A stretch of DNA of 18,887 nucleotides from DASZGL01 sp035938875 (GCA_035938875.1 DASZGL010000048.1:1-18887); one strand, 5' to 3'; counted from the first letter of the stretch, positions 1 to 8,125 are shown. Notes: generated by a model from the sequence alone, not told the origin. A program made the numbers and translations.

Positions 1-1116
1 CTCGTCGCAGCGCAAGCCGGCCCCCGCGAAGGGCTGGTCGCGGAACCGGGTGCGCTCGGTGAGGTCGCGGCTGCCAATGCTGCCGGCGTCCTGCCCGTCG
101 ACGAAGACGGGCAGATCGAGGAGAGCCTCGTGCAGTCGGGGTTCGGCGCGCAGTCCGCCGCCGATGTATTTGCCCGTCGCCAGGATGAGCACGTCGCACG
201 GATAGACCAGGCCGTCGCCGGTCTCGACCGCAGCCATGCGCGTCCGCTCGCGGACGACTCGCGTCGCCGTCGCGTTGACCACGCCCACACCCGCCAACCG
301 GGCGACGCGATCACACGCCGCCTGGAGCCGCCATCCGGGAGCCGACGGCGGCGGCGTCAACATCTCGGCGACGGCGACGCCAGCCGCGGCCTCGAGGCGC
401 GCCGACGTCGCCGGGGCGTCGGCCACACCGAGCACGGCGGGAAGCAGGACGCGGTCGGGCTGGGCCTTGCCCAACGAGGCCCGGATGGCCGCCCCGAAGG
501 CTTCGGCGCCGCCGGGTGCCTCCAGCGCACGGGCGACGGTGGCGTCGTCGAGATCGGCGCGGACCGCGTCATCGAGCCCGGCGACGGCAAGCGACACGCT
601 GCAGCTGTCCACGGCCAGCGCCCGTGGAACCCGCTCCCGGATGGCCGCGGCAACGAGCCCGGGCTGCACGCGAGCAAGGCCGGGGATGCCGGCGACCACG
701 ATCGAGCCGACGCCGCGCAGGTCGCCGCCGGCTATCGTCGATTGCACCATACCGGCGTGGCGCAGCTGTCCCGTGATCGCGGCCACAAGGACCGGGTCAC
801 GCAGGTTCACCCGGTGGGGCAGCCGAGCAGTGGCGAGCGCGCCGGCGAGACGGGAAGCCTCGACGGAGAGGTCCTCGAGCGACGGGGCGGCGTCGCCGGC
901 GACATAGGGATGGCGTGGATCGCTCCGCGGCAGCCCGGCCAGCCACCGTTCGGCGGCGGATGCGTCGGCGACTGGGACGAAGTCGAGAGCTCCCGACGAG
1001 ACCGCGGTCGCCCCCATGGCGCTGCGCACCAGGGTCACCGTGGCCCCGGCCTGCGCCGCCGTCGCCGCCGCCCAGCAGCCGCTGAGCCCGCCACCGATCA
1101 CGACCACCTCGCGCAT
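1..1116 (-). CDS. glpB: Anaerobic glycerol-3-phosphate dehydrogenase subunit B (GlpB), 3' end missing
   Basis: An open frame of 372 codons runs from an ATG at 1116 off the window edge, so the C-terminus is missing (family members are about 420 residues). The N-terminus has a Rossmann dinucleotide-binding motif (VVVIGGGLSG), followed by SSGALDF, the counterpart of SSGSLDL in E. coli GlpB. Further GlpB-like stretches are LPAVLGVAD, PPPSAPGWRLQ, ILATGKYIGGGL and a late RDQPF segment. GlpB is the flavin-containing subunit of the membrane-associated anaerobic glycerol-3-phosphate dehydrogenase, which oxidises glycerol-3-phosphate to dihydroxyacetone phosphate and passes electrons to quinones; GlpA and GlpC are the usual partners and would have to lie beyond the edge. 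It starts 10 nt after the ribF stop with no clear Shine-Dalgarno, so it is probably co-transcribed with ribF. Another FAD-dependent oxidoreductase is possible but less likely. Confidence 0.82.
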   Translation of the reverse strand, partial: MREVVVIGGGLSGCWAAATAAQAGATVTLVRSAMGATAVSSGALDFVPVADASAAERWLAGLPRSDPRHPYVAGDAAPSLEDLSVEASRLAGALATARLPHRVNLRDPVLVAAITGQLRHAGMVQSTIAGGDLRGVGSIVVAGIPGLARVQPGLVAAAIRERVPRALAVDSCSVSLAVAGLDDAVRADLDDATVARALEAPGGAEAFGAAIRASLGKAQPDRVLLPAVLGVADAPATSARLEAAAGVAVAEMLTPPPSAPGWRLQAACDRVARLAGVGVVNATATRVVRERTRMAAVETGDGLVYPCDVLILATGKYIGGGLRAEPRLHEALLDLPVFVDGQDAGSIGSRDLTERTRFRDQPFAGAGLRCDE

Positions 1117-1126
1117 CCGGGCGATG

Positions 1127-2089
1127 CTACGTGAGCTCGATCGGGGCCGGCGTCCGCCGCAGCTGCCGCCGAGCCGCCGTCACGTCCTTGGCGATCTGCT
1201 CGGCCAGCGCCTCGACGTTGCCGAAGGCGCGCTCGTCGCGGAGGCGGGCGACGAAGGCCGCCCGCAGCCGCTCCCGGTAGATGTCGCCGGCGAAGTCGAG
1301 CAGGTACGCCTCGACGGTGAGGTGGTCGCCGCCGAACGTGGGGTTGTAGCCGACGCTTGTCGCCGCAGCCTGCCATTCGCCTTGGACCAGGATCCACATC
1401 GCGTAGATGCCTCGCATCGGCAGGCACTTGTTGGGGGTGATCGCCAGGTTGGCGGTCGAGAATCCCAGCCGCGTTCCCCGTTGGGCTCCGCGCTGGACCC
1501 ACGAGTCGAAGAAGTACGGCCGTCCCAGCAGCCGGGCTGCTGCAGCAACGTCACCGCCGAGCAGAGCGCGGCGAATGGCCGACGACGAGACAACCTCGCC
1601 GTTCAACTGCTGCGCCTCGACGGCGACGACATCGAAGCCGTGCGCCGATCCCCAGTTGCGCAGGAAGGCGATGTCGCCGCGCCGGTTGTGTCCCAGGGCG
1701 AAGTCGTAGCCGACGACCATGCGTCCCAGTGTCGGAAAGGCGTTGCCCAGCTCCGCGCAGAAGTGCTCGGCGGACCACCGGCTCAACGCCCTGGTGAATT
1801 CGAGCACGACCAGCCGGTCGACACCAAGCCGCGTCAGCAGGTCGCGCTTCTCGTCGAGCGTGGTCAGCGACGAGGGGCAGTTCTCGGGGTCGAGGACACA
1901 GCGCGGGTGGGGATCGAAGGTGACCACGACGGATTCGCCTCGCAGCGCGCGAGTGTTCTCGACAAGGGACTCGATGATGCTGCGATGGCCGAGGTGGACG
2001 CCGTCGTAGTTGCCGATGGTGAGAACCACCGCGCGCCGGTCGTGCGGATCACCCGCGCCGTCCTCAGCAAGGCCGAACTGCACCCTCAC
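1127..2089 (-). CDS. ribF: Bifunctional riboflavin kinase / FAD synthetase RibF
   Basis: A 320-residue protein with the two-domain RibF layout. The N-terminal FMN adenylyltransferase domain shows GNYDGVHLGH (HLGH at residues 32-35), TFDPHPR and SSSAIRRAL (168-173 onward). The C-terminal riboflavin kinase domain shows GTRLGFSTANL, MRGIYAM and NPTFGG. The enzyme phosphorylates riboflavin to FMN and adenylates FMN to FAD in the cytosol. I chose the GTG at 2089 because it overlaps the truB stop (GTGA) and gives the normal family length; the frame stays open further upstream inside truB, but that sequence does not look like RibF. A second GTG lies two codons later. The kinase motif usually reads PTAN but reads STAN here (209-214). 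It sits between truB, a common neighbour, and the flavoprotein gene glpB. Confidence 0.95.
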   Translation of the reverse strand: MRVQFGLAEDGAGDPHDRRAVVLTIGNYDGVHLGHRSIIESLVENTRALRGESVVVTFDPHPRCVLDPENCPSSLTTLDEKRDLLTRLGVDRLVVLEFTRALSRWSAEHFCAELGNAFPTLGRMVVGYDFALGHNRRGDIAFLRNWGSAHGFDVVAVEAQQLNGEVVSSSAIRRALLGGDVAAAARLLGRPYFFDSWVQRGAQRGTRLGFSTANLAITPNKCLPMRGIYAMWILVQGEWQAAATSVGYNPTFGGDHLTVEAYLLDFAGDIYRERLRAAFVARLRDERAFGNVEALAEQIAKDVTAARRQLRRTPAPIELT

Positions 2090-3039
2090 CGGCTGAGGAC
2101 TTTGCCCGGCCGGAAGAAGCTTCCCTGGAGCTCCCCCAGGGCGATCAGCTCTCCGCTGGCGGCGTGTGCTCGCCAGGTGCCGGCCGGGTGCGGCTCGGGC
2201 AGGTGTGGTACCCACACCGACTGGCCGCGGCGGACCTGGAGGGCGAGTGGAGGCCCCAGGTCGAGCCGGGGCAGGAAGTCGACGGCCAGGTCGAGGGGCC
2301 GCAGCGCGGTGAGCGGATCGTCGAGCGCCTCGAGCTGGTCGAGAGTCACCGAGTCGGCGACTGTCATCGGGCCGTAGGCGGTCCGCTCCAGCCAGGCGAG
2401 CAGGCCGCCGGTGCCCAGGGCATCGCCGAGGTCGGCGGCGAGGACGCGCATGTACGTGCCCTTGCCGCAGATGACGTCGAGCTCAGCCTCGGCGAGGGGG
2501 CCGGGGCGAAGCGCGATGAGCTCGGCCGCGACGACGTGCGCCGTCCGTGGCCGCCGTTCCACCTCGACCCCGCGCCGGGCCAGCTCGTAGAGGTGCCGTC
2601 CCTGGCTGCGCACCGCCGAGTGCATCGGGGGCACCTGCTCGATGTCGCCGACGAACCGGACCAGGGCGCTGCGCACGGCGTCGGCGTCGATGGCGCGGGC
2701 ATCGCCGCCGGCGGTGATCATACCCTCGGTGTCGAGCGTGTCACTGCGCTGACCGAGGCGGATGACACAGTGGTAGCGCTTGGGCTGCTGGTGCAGGTAG
2801 TCGACCAGTCGCGTCGCCTGGCCGACACAGATGGGCAGCAGGCCGGTCGCCGAAGGGTCGAGCGTCCCGGCATGACCGACGCGACGTTCGTCGACAATCC
2901 GCCGCACCTCGCGCACCGCGCCGAACGAGGTCATGCCCGCGGGCTTGTTCAGCGGAATGATGCCGTGCACTCGAGCCGGTGGACGGCCGCGTCGGGGGCT
3001 CGCCAGCGTGGCAGCTCCAGGAGTTGGGCCGTCGGTCAC
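2086..3039 (-). CDS. truB: tRNA pseudouridine-55 synthase TruB
   Basis: About 317 residues. It carries the TruB signature GIIPLNKPAGMTS, the catalytic motif GHAGTLDPSATGLLP (catalytic Asp about residue 61), then KRYHCVIRLGQRSDTLDTEG and a C-terminal PUA-like region. TruB isomerises U55 in the T-loop of tRNAs. The start is uncertain: the GTG at 3039 lies 16 nt after the nrnA stop, while a GTG at 2970 (VHGIIPLNKP) would give a 294-residue protein beginning like many TruB proteins. Neither has a strong Shine-Dalgarno. The frame remains open up to 3198, but those residues overlap nrnA and do not resemble the family. The stop overlaps the ribF start. Confidence 0.94.
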   Translation of the reverse strand: MTDGPTPGAATLASPRRGRPPARVHGIIPLNKPAGMTSFGAVREVRRIVDERRVGHAGTLDPSATGLLPICVGQATRLVDYLHQQPKRYHCVIRLGQRSDTLDTEGMITAGGDARAIDADAVRSALVRFVGDIEQVPPMHSAVRSQGRHLYELARRGVEVERRPRTAHVVAAELIALRPGPLAEAELDVICGKGTYMRVLAADLGDALGTGGLLAWLERTAYGPMTVADSVTLDQLEALDDPLTALRPLDLAVDFLPRLDLGPPLALQVRRGQSVWVPHLPEPHPAGTWRAHAASGELIALGELQGSFFRPGKVLSR

Positions 3040-3055
3040 CGGACCCGGGTCCAGG

Positions 3056-4048
3056 TCAGCTCGCCAGCAGCCTGCGGGCGAGGGGCAGCACCTGCTCCTC
3101 TGCTTCGCCGAGTGGCCCACGCAGCTCGGCACCGGCGGCGCGCTTGTGACCACCACCGCCGAATGGAGTGCAGATGGCAGTGGCGTCGTGACGGTCACGC
3201 GTGCGCACCGAGATTTTGGTCAGATCGGGCCGTATCTCCTTGAAGAGCACGGCGACCTCCATGGTGTCGACGCTCTGCAGCAGGTCGATGATGCCTTCCG
3301 ACTCCTGCATGTCAGCGTGCGCCTGACGCAGCATGTCCTGGGTCACCTCAGACCAGATCAACCTGCCGCCCAGCTCGCTGCGCAGCGCAGCGACCGCCAA
3401 GCCCTCGAGCCGCAGAGCGCTCTCGCTGTGCGACTTGTAGCTCTTCAGCGCCACCCACGCGGGATCCGCGCCCAGGGCAACAAGGTCCGCACCCAGCTGC
3501 AGGGCGGCCTCGTTGGTGTTCTCGTGGCGGAAGCCACCGGTGTCGGTGAGCAGCGCGGCGTACAGGTTGGTGGCCACCGCTGCATCGATCGGCGCGTCGA
3601 GCGCACGCAGCAGCCGGTAGACGACCTGGCCGCTCGCGCTGGCGTCGGGCTCGACCAGGTTGATGGTGCCGTACCCCGTGTTGCTCTGGTGATGGTCGAC
3701 GTTGACCACGGGCAACCCCGACTCGAGGAGGGCGCGCTTCTCGCCGAACCGCTGCGGCGTGGCGCAGTCGAAGGTGAACACCGCGTCAGCGTCCTTGGGA
3801 TCGGTCTCCAGCGTCTCGAAACCGGGCAGGTACTCGAGCAGGAATGGCACCGGGTCGGGGACAACCACGTGCGGTGTCCTGCCCATCAGGCGAAGCGACC
3901 GGGCGAAGGCCAGCGCGGAGCCGAGACTGTCGGCGTCGGCGTCCTTGTGCGCCAGGCAGACGATGTGGTTCGAGTGGTCGATGAGCGACCGCACCTCACC
4001 GGCGACGTCCTCGACCCGCGGCCACACGGCCGTCGCCGGGGCGCTCAC
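3056..4048 (-). CDS. nrnA: Bifunctional oligoribonuclease / pAp phosphatase NrnA (DHH family)
   Basis: A 330-residue DHH-DHHA1 phosphoesterase. The DHH domain has HKDADADSLG (34-43) and the metal-binding VDHH (117-120); the DHHA1 domain ends with GGGGHKRAAG (297-306). NrnA degrades 2-5 nt RNA fragments and in several bacteria also dephosphorylates 3'-phosphoadenosine 5'-phosphate. The position directly after rbfA in the nusA-infB cluster is typical of NrnA in Gram-positive lineages. Translation starts at a GTG overlapping the rbfA stop (GTGA), so the two are probably translationally coupled. All motifs expected of an active enzyme are visible. Confidence 0.94.
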   Translation of the reverse strand: MSAPATAVWPRVEDVAGEVRSLIDHSNHIVCLAHKDADADSLGSALAFARSLRLMGRTPHVVVPDPVPFLLEYLPGFETLETDPKDADAVFTFDCATPQRFGEKRALLESGLPVVNVDHHQSNTGYGTINLVEPDASASGQVVYRLLRALDAPIDAAVATNLYAALLTDTGGFRHENTNEAALQLGADLVALGADPAWVALKSYKSHSESALRLEGLAVAALRSELGGRLIWSEVTQDMLRQAHADMQESEGIIDLLQSVDTMEVAVLFKEIRPDLTKISVRTRDRHDATAICTPFGGGGHKRAAGAELRGPLGEAEEQVLPLARRLLAS

Positions 4049-4452
4049 GGAGTGTCCTCCATGGCCGCTGCGGCGCGCTCGGGACGCCCCGCCTCGAGCT
4101 CGCGAAGCGCGGTGTGCACGCGAACGCTGTAGGCGATCGATTCGTCAAGCTCGAAATGCAGGTGCGGCACCACCTTGAGATTCTCCAGGCGGCCGCCGAG
4201 CACTGAGCGCATGAAGCCCTCGGCATGACGCAGGGCGACCACCACCGCTTCGCGCTCGGCGTCGGTCCCGATGGCGCTGACGCGCACCCGGGCGCTGCGC
4301 AGGTCGGGAGCGGCCACCACCTGGGTGACCGACGCCAGGCGCACCCGCGGATCCTTCATCTCGGTGAGCATCAGCTGGGAGATCTCCTCGCGAAGCTGTT
4401 TGGCGACCCGCACCGGACGCTCGGCGCGTCCCCCCTGGCGGTGCGTGGTCAC
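4045..4452 (-). CDS. rbfA: 30S ribosome-binding factor RbfA
   Basis: A 135-residue single KH-like-domain protein. Recognisable RbfA segments are RVAKQLREEISQLML near the N-terminus, MKDPRVRLASVTQV in the centre and VPHLHFELDES toward the C-terminus. RbfA binds the 30S subunit during 16S rRNA 5'-end maturation and cold adaptation. It lies between infB and nrnA, its usual context. The GTG start at 4452 overlaps the infB stop (GTGA), and its own stop overlaps the nrnA start. Confidence 0.95.
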   Translation of the reverse strand: MTTHRQGGRAERPVRVAKQLREEISQLMLTEMKDPRVRLASVTQVVAAPDLRSARVRVSAIGTDAEREAVVVALRHAEGFMRSVLGGRLENLKVVPHLHFELDESIAYSVRVHTALRELEAGRPERAAAAMEDTP

Positions 4453-6236
4453 AGGTTCTGCTGCTCGACGACGTAGACCTCGAGCAGGTCCCCCTCCTGG
4501 AAGTCGGTGAAGTCGTCGAGGGTGACGCCGCAGTCGAATCCCTGGGTCACCTCGCGGACGTCGTCCTTGAAACGGCGCAGGCGATCGATCTTCGACTTGG
4601 TCACCTCGACACCATCACGCAGCACTCGACCCACCGCGTTGCGGCTGATCTTGCCCTCGGTGACGTTGCAGCCGGCGATGGCGTTCTTGCCATCGACGGT
4701 GAAAACCTTGCGGACCTCGGCCTTGCCCTGGAGCACCTCGACGAAGGTCGGCTCGTAGAGTCCCTTGACGGCTTTGACGATGTCGTCGGTGACCTGGTAG
4801 ATGACGTCGTAGTAGCGGACGTCGACGCCCTGGCGCTCCGCGCTCGCCCGAGCAGCGGCGTCGGGGCGCACGTTGAAGCCGATGATGATCGAGTCGGTCA
4901 CGGCGGCCAGGTCGACGTCGGATTCGCCCACCTCGCCGACGCCCTCGAAGATCACCTTGATGCGCACCGTGGGATCGTCGATGCGCTCGACCTGTCCGCG
5001 CAGCGCTTCCAGCGAGCCGTTTTCATCGGCCTTGAGCACCAGGTTGAGCGACTTGACTCCGCTGTCGGTCACCTGGTTGGCCAGGTCGGCGAGGGTGATG
5101 CGGCGCACCGGCTGCACCAGCTGGCGGCGATCGCGGGCCGCGCGCTCCTCGGCAAGGGCGCGCGCGGCGCGCTCGGTGTCGGTGACCCGGAAGATCTCGC
5201 CCGCCTGGACGACATCGGTCAGCCCGGTCACCACCACCGGGGTGCTCGGCCCTGCTTCCTTGACGCGACGGCCCCGATCGTCGACCAGGGCGCGCACCTT
5301 GCCGTGCACACCACCAGCGACGACGTGGTCGCCGATCCTGAGGGTGCCGTTCTGCACCAGCACGGTGGCGATGGGACCGCGTCCCCTCTCCAGGTGCGAG
5401 TCGATGACAGTGCCGACCGCCTGGCGCTCGGGATTGGCTCGTGGTTCCTCGATGTCGCTGACCAGCAGGATCATGTCGAGCAGGTCGTCGATGCCCTCGC
5501 GAGTCCTGGCGCTGGTGCGGACGACGGGCACATCGCCGCCGTACTGGTCGCTGACCAGGCCGCGATCGGCGAGCTGTTGCAGCACTCGGTCGGGGTTGGC
5601 GTTGTCGCGGTCGATCTTGTTCAGGGCGACGAGGATCGGCACTCCGGCGCTGCGCGCATGCTGGATGGCTTCCTCGGTCTGCGGCATCACCCCATCATCG
5701 GCGGCGACGACGAGGACGGCGACGTCGGTGACGTCGGCGCCACGAGCGCGCATCGCGGTGAAGGCCTCGTGTCCCGGGGTGTCGATGAAGGTGATCCGCC
5801 GATCGTTCTTCTCCACCTGGTAGGCGCCGATCCGCTGGGTGATGCCTCCCGCCTCTGCAGAGGCGACGCTGGTCTCCCTGATGGCATCGAGCAGCGACGT
5901 CTTGCCGTGGTCGACATGGCCGAGGACGGTGACCACGGGTGGCCGCGGGTGAAGCTTGTCGGCAGGCTCGGCGCTCAAGTCGAGCAGCGGGTGCCGCGGT
6001 CGGCGTTGGCCGTCCTCGGCGGCGCCCGCGGCCGCCTCCACAGCGGCGTCCTCGCTCTCCGCCTCGAAGCCGAAGTGGTCGGCCGCCAGCGTCATGGTGT
6101 CGAAGTCGAGCGACTGGGTTGCCGTGGCCATGACGCCGTTGGTCATCAGGTACTTGATGACCTGGGCGGCGGACACGCCGAGACGGTCGCCCAGCTCCTG
6201 GACAGTGAGCGTGGCGGGCAGCGACAGCTTCTTCAC
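4449..6236 (-). CDS. infB: Translation initiation factor IF-2
   Basis: A 595-residue IF-2 with a short N-terminal region: one IF2N-type domain (residues 1 to about 55), a brief acidic linker, then the GTPase. G motifs are GHVDHGKTS (106-114), DTPGHEAF (152-159) and NKID (206-209), followed by domain II and the C-terminal fMet-tRNA-binding domain (ending EGDLLEVYVVEQ). It places initiator tRNA on the 30S subunit and promotes subunit joining. Actinobacterial IF-2 proteins are often about 900 residues, so this is compact. I start it at the GTG at 6236, which overlaps the ylxR stop (GTGA). A strong GGAGGT lies 12 bases before that GTG, farther than ideal; see the findings. The same frame is open to 7349, but that part is shadow sequence over rnpM and nusA. 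Confidence 0.96.
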   Translation of the reverse strand: MKKLSLPATLTVQELGDRLGVSAAQVIKYLMTNGVMATATQSLDFDTMTLAADHFGFEAESEDAAVEAAAGAAEDGQRRPRHPLLDLSAEPADKLHPRPPVVTVLGHVDHGKTSLLDAIRETSVASAEAGGITQRIGAYQVEKNDRRITFIDTPGHEAFTAMRARGADVTDVAVLVVAADDGVMPQTEEAIQHARSAGVPILVALNKIDRDNANPDRVLQQLADRGLVSDQYGGDVPVVRTSARTREGIDDLLDMILLVSDIEEPRANPERQAVGTVIDSHLERGRGPIATVLVQNGTLRIGDHVVAGGVHGKVRALVDDRGRRVKEAGPSTPVVVTGLTDVVQAGEIFRVTDTERAARALAEERAARDRRQLVQPVRRITLADLANQVTDSGVKSLNLVLKADENGSLEALRGQVERIDDPTVRIKVIFEGVGEVGESDVDLAAVTDSIIIGFNVRPDAAARASAERQGVDVRYYDVIYQVTDDIVKAVKGLYEPTFVEVLQGKAEVRKVFTVDGKNAIAGCNVTEGKISRNAVGRVLRDGVEVTKSKIDRLRRFKDDVREVTQGFDCGVTLDDFTDFQEGDLLEVYVVEQQNL

Positions 6237-6550
6237 CGTGGCGATGGCGATACCTCCGAGTTGATCGGCCGAAGTCCGGCGAGGGCGCCGGCCAGGGCTT
6301 CGGCGTCGATCCGGTCCGCGGTGGTCCGGAAGGCGCGGACGAGGACCCGGCGCCGGCGGGCCTGCGTCAGACACGTTGTACCCGTTTGACGGCAGATATA
6401 GGCGCCCCTCCCCTCCTCCTTGCCGGTCGGGTCGACCCTGACCGGGCCGGCGGCGGGGAGGACGAGGCGGATCAGCTCCCGCTTGGGGCGAGCCGCCCGG
6501 CAGCCGATGCAGGTGCGCTCGGGCAGATGCCGTGTTGCGCCGGCGGTCAT
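6233..6550 (-). CDS. rnpM: YlxR-family protein, RNase P modulator RnpM
   Basis: A 105-residue basic protein of the YlxR (DUF448) family. The family hallmark RTCIGCR is at residues 12-18, and GRGAYIC at 47-53, giving cysteines at 14, 17 and 53. YlxR binds RNA; in Bacillus it has been described as RnpM, which interacts with RNase P RNA. The location between nusA and infB is nearly universal for this family. Translation starts at an ATG overlapping the nusA stop (ATGA), the only ATGA junction in this cluster. The longer open frame upstream, to 7231, is an antisense/shadow frame over nusA. Confidence 0.93.
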   Translation of the reverse strand: MTAGATRHLPERTCIGCRAARPKRELIRLVLPAAGPVRVDPTGKEEGRGAYICRQTGTTCLTQARRRRVLVRAFRTTADRIDAEALAGALAGLRPINSEVSPSPR

Positions 6551-7548
6551 GGTGCGTCCTCGCCGTGGATGTCGATGCGCCACCCGGTGAGACGGGCGGC
6601 GAGGCGGGCATTCTCGCCGGAGCGGCCGATCGCCAGCGACAGCTGCGAGGTGGGCACGGTGACCCGCGCCGTCCTGGTCTCGCTGTCCAGCTCGACGGCC
6701 AGCGTCTGCGCCGGGGCCAGGGCGCCGGCCACGTAGGTGGCCGAGTCGCTCGACCAGCCGACGATGTGCACCTGCTCCTCGCCGAGCTCGGAGACGACCG
6801 CCTTGATGCGCACGCCGTGAGCGCCGATGCAGGCGCCCTCGGGATCGACGCCACCGTCGGGGGCGTGCACCGCCACCTTGCTGCGGCGGCCCGGCTCGCG
6901 GGCGATGGCCCGGATGACGACCTCGCCGCTGCCCACCTCGGGAACCTCCTGCTCGAGGAGGCGCCGGAGCAGCGCGGGGTGAGAGCGGGAGACCACGGCG
7001 ACGGCCTCGCGGCCGCGGCGGCGGACCTCGAGGACGATGACCTTGAGATGGCGGTTGCGCTCGAGCACCTCGCCGGGAATCTGCTCCTCGGCGGGCAGCA
7101 TGGCGGCGAAGCCGTCGGCGCGCAGCAGCCAGGCGGCGCCGTCGGAGCGCTCGACGACGGTGTCGACCAATTCCCCCTTGCGCGCCGAGGCCGCCCGGAT
7201 GATGCGATCGCGCTCGGCGTCGCGCATCCAACCGGCGACCGCGGACTTGGCGGCATGGGCCGCCTGGCGCTCGAAGTCCGCGGGGCGCTCGAGCACCGGC
7301 TCCTCCTCACCGCCGGCGGCGGTGCGCACCAGCCTGAAGGAGCCACCAACCAGGTCGATCCGCGCGGTGACCGATGGAGCCTCCGGCCAGAGCCTCGCGT
7401 AGGCAGCCGCGACGGCGTGCTCCATGGTCTCGATGAGCTCGCGCTCGTCGCCGTGGCCCGCCTGCTGCAGCTGAGCCAGCGCCGCCCGGATGTCGAGCTC
7501 CGCGGTGGGCTCGACGGCGACCTTGCGGCGCGAGGCTGCGGTGGTCAC
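6547..7548 (-). CDS. nusA: Transcription termination/antitermination protein NusA
   Basis: A 333-residue NusA with an N-terminal RNA-polymerase-binding domain (about 15-130), an S1 domain (about 125-195), KH1 (GACIGAHGVRIKAV, 238-251) and KH2 (AIGRSGENARLA, 306-317). It lacks the acidic C-terminal repeats found in gamma-proteobacteria, which is normal outside that group. NusA binds the RNA polymerase flap and nascent RNA and modulates pausing, termination and antitermination. The GTG start directly abuts the rimP stop (TGA then GTG) and the stop overlaps the rnpM start, consistent with one rimP-nusA-rnpM-infB transcript. Confidence 0.95.
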   Translation of the reverse strand: MTTAASRRKVAVEPTAELDIRAALAQLQQAGHGDERELIETMEHAVAAAYARLWPEAPSVTARIDLVGGSFRLVRTAAGGEEEPVLERPADFERQAAHAAKSAVAGWMRDAERDRIIRAASARKGELVDTVVERSDGAAWLLRADGFAAMLPAEEQIPGEVLERNRHLKVIVLEVRRRGREAVAVVSRSHPALLRRLLEQEVPEVGSGEVVIRAIAREPGRRSKVAVHAPDGGVDPEGACIGAHGVRIKAVVSELGEEQVHIVGWSSDSATYVAGALAPAQTLAVELDSETRTARVTVPTSQLSLAIGRSGENARLAARLTGWRIDIHGEDAP

Positions 7549-8016
7549 TCAGATATCCACCGCGAGGCGGGCGGCGAGCACGTCCCTGGAGGGAATCCGC
7601 AGCGCGACCATGGCCCGTCGCTCCCGGGTCTCGACCTCGACCGCGTCATCCGCGAACGTCAGCAGGCGGCCCTCGACGACGACGTCGCTGTCGCCGCTGC
7701 GGTAGCGAACGTTGACCCGGTCACCAACGTGACGCCGCCAGTCGTCGGCGTCGCGCAGCGGTCGGTCGGCACCCGGTGAGGACACCTCGAGCTGATAGGC
7801 GACGGCGATGGGATCGTAGGCGTCGAGGACTGCGCTCACCGCGATCGAGACTCGCTCGCAGTCGTCGAGGCTGACACCACCGTCCTTGTCGATGAGCAAG
7901 CGCAGCACCGGCGCACCACCGCGTGCGTCCCACTGCACGTCGAAGAGCGCAACGCCGCATTGGCGAAGGGAGGGTTGCACCAGCTCGGTGACCCGCTCGA
8001 GCACGTCATTCGACAT
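7549..8016 (-). CDS. rimP: Ribosome maturation factor RimP
   Basis: A 155-residue protein with the RimP signature LEVSSPGADRPL (76-87), an N-terminal alpha/beta domain (CGVALFDVQW; LRLLIDKDGG) and a C-terminal SH3-like domain (VGDRVNVRYR to the end). RimP assists 30S assembly by binding free 30S subunits. I chose the ATG at 8016 because MSNDVLERVTELVQP matches the usual family beginning; the frame is open upstream to 8169 but runs into secDF. No strong Shine-Dalgarno is visible. It is the first gene of the cluster and has a probable promoter about 70 nt upstream. Confidence 0.94.
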   Translation of the reverse strand: MSNDVLERVTELVQPSLRQCGVALFDVQWDARGGAPVLRLLIDKDGGVSLDDCERVSIAVSAVLDAYDPIAVAYQLEVSSPGADRPLRDADDWRRHVGDRVNVRYRSGDSDVVVEGRLLTFADDAVEVETRERRAMVALRIPSRDVLAARLAVDI

Positions 8017-8084
8017 CGTCGGTGGTGAATGGGGGGTTGCATGACCCGGATGGGCTGCGTGCACCGGGCGGTGGGCAGCCCCTG

Positions 8085-8090
8085 AGTATA
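8085..8090 (-). promoter_or_regulatory. Probable -10 element of the rimP-nusA-infB operon
   Basis: On the minus strand the secDF-rimP gap contains TATACT, five of six matches to the sigma-70 -10 consensus. It would give a transcript with a leader of about 60 nt before the rimP ATG. No good -35 hexamer is present at 16-18 bp; that position is occupied by a palindrome (8098-8111). The gap is the longest between the two gene clusters, which supports a real promoter here. Confidence 0.5.
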
Positions 8091-8097
8091 TCCCAGC

Positions 8098-8125
8098 GGT
8101 CGCGATCGACCTGAGCGACTGCTCA
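8098..8125 (-). other. Two tandem perfect hairpins at the secDF stop codon
   Basis: Two abutting inverted repeats: TGAGC-AGTC-GCTCA (8125-8112, containing the secDF stop) and GGTCG-ATCG-CGACC (8111-8098). Each has a 5-bp stem and 4-nt loop. No T-run follows, so a classical intrinsic terminator is not supported. They may be transcript-end structures or a regulator site where the -35 of the rimP promoter would sit. Confidence 0.4.

Noticed and set aside
130..1134. Plus-strand frames at the left edge (334 and 223 codons)
   Set aside because: They lie opposite glpB, whose Rossmann motif and GlpB-specific blocks are clear on the minus strand. The plus-strand translations are low-complexity Arg/Ala/Ser-rich.
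1016..2377. Plus-strand frame of 453 codons opposite ribF and truB
   Set aside because: Antisense shadow; both minus-strand proteins carry full signature motifs and the frame spans two unrelated genes.
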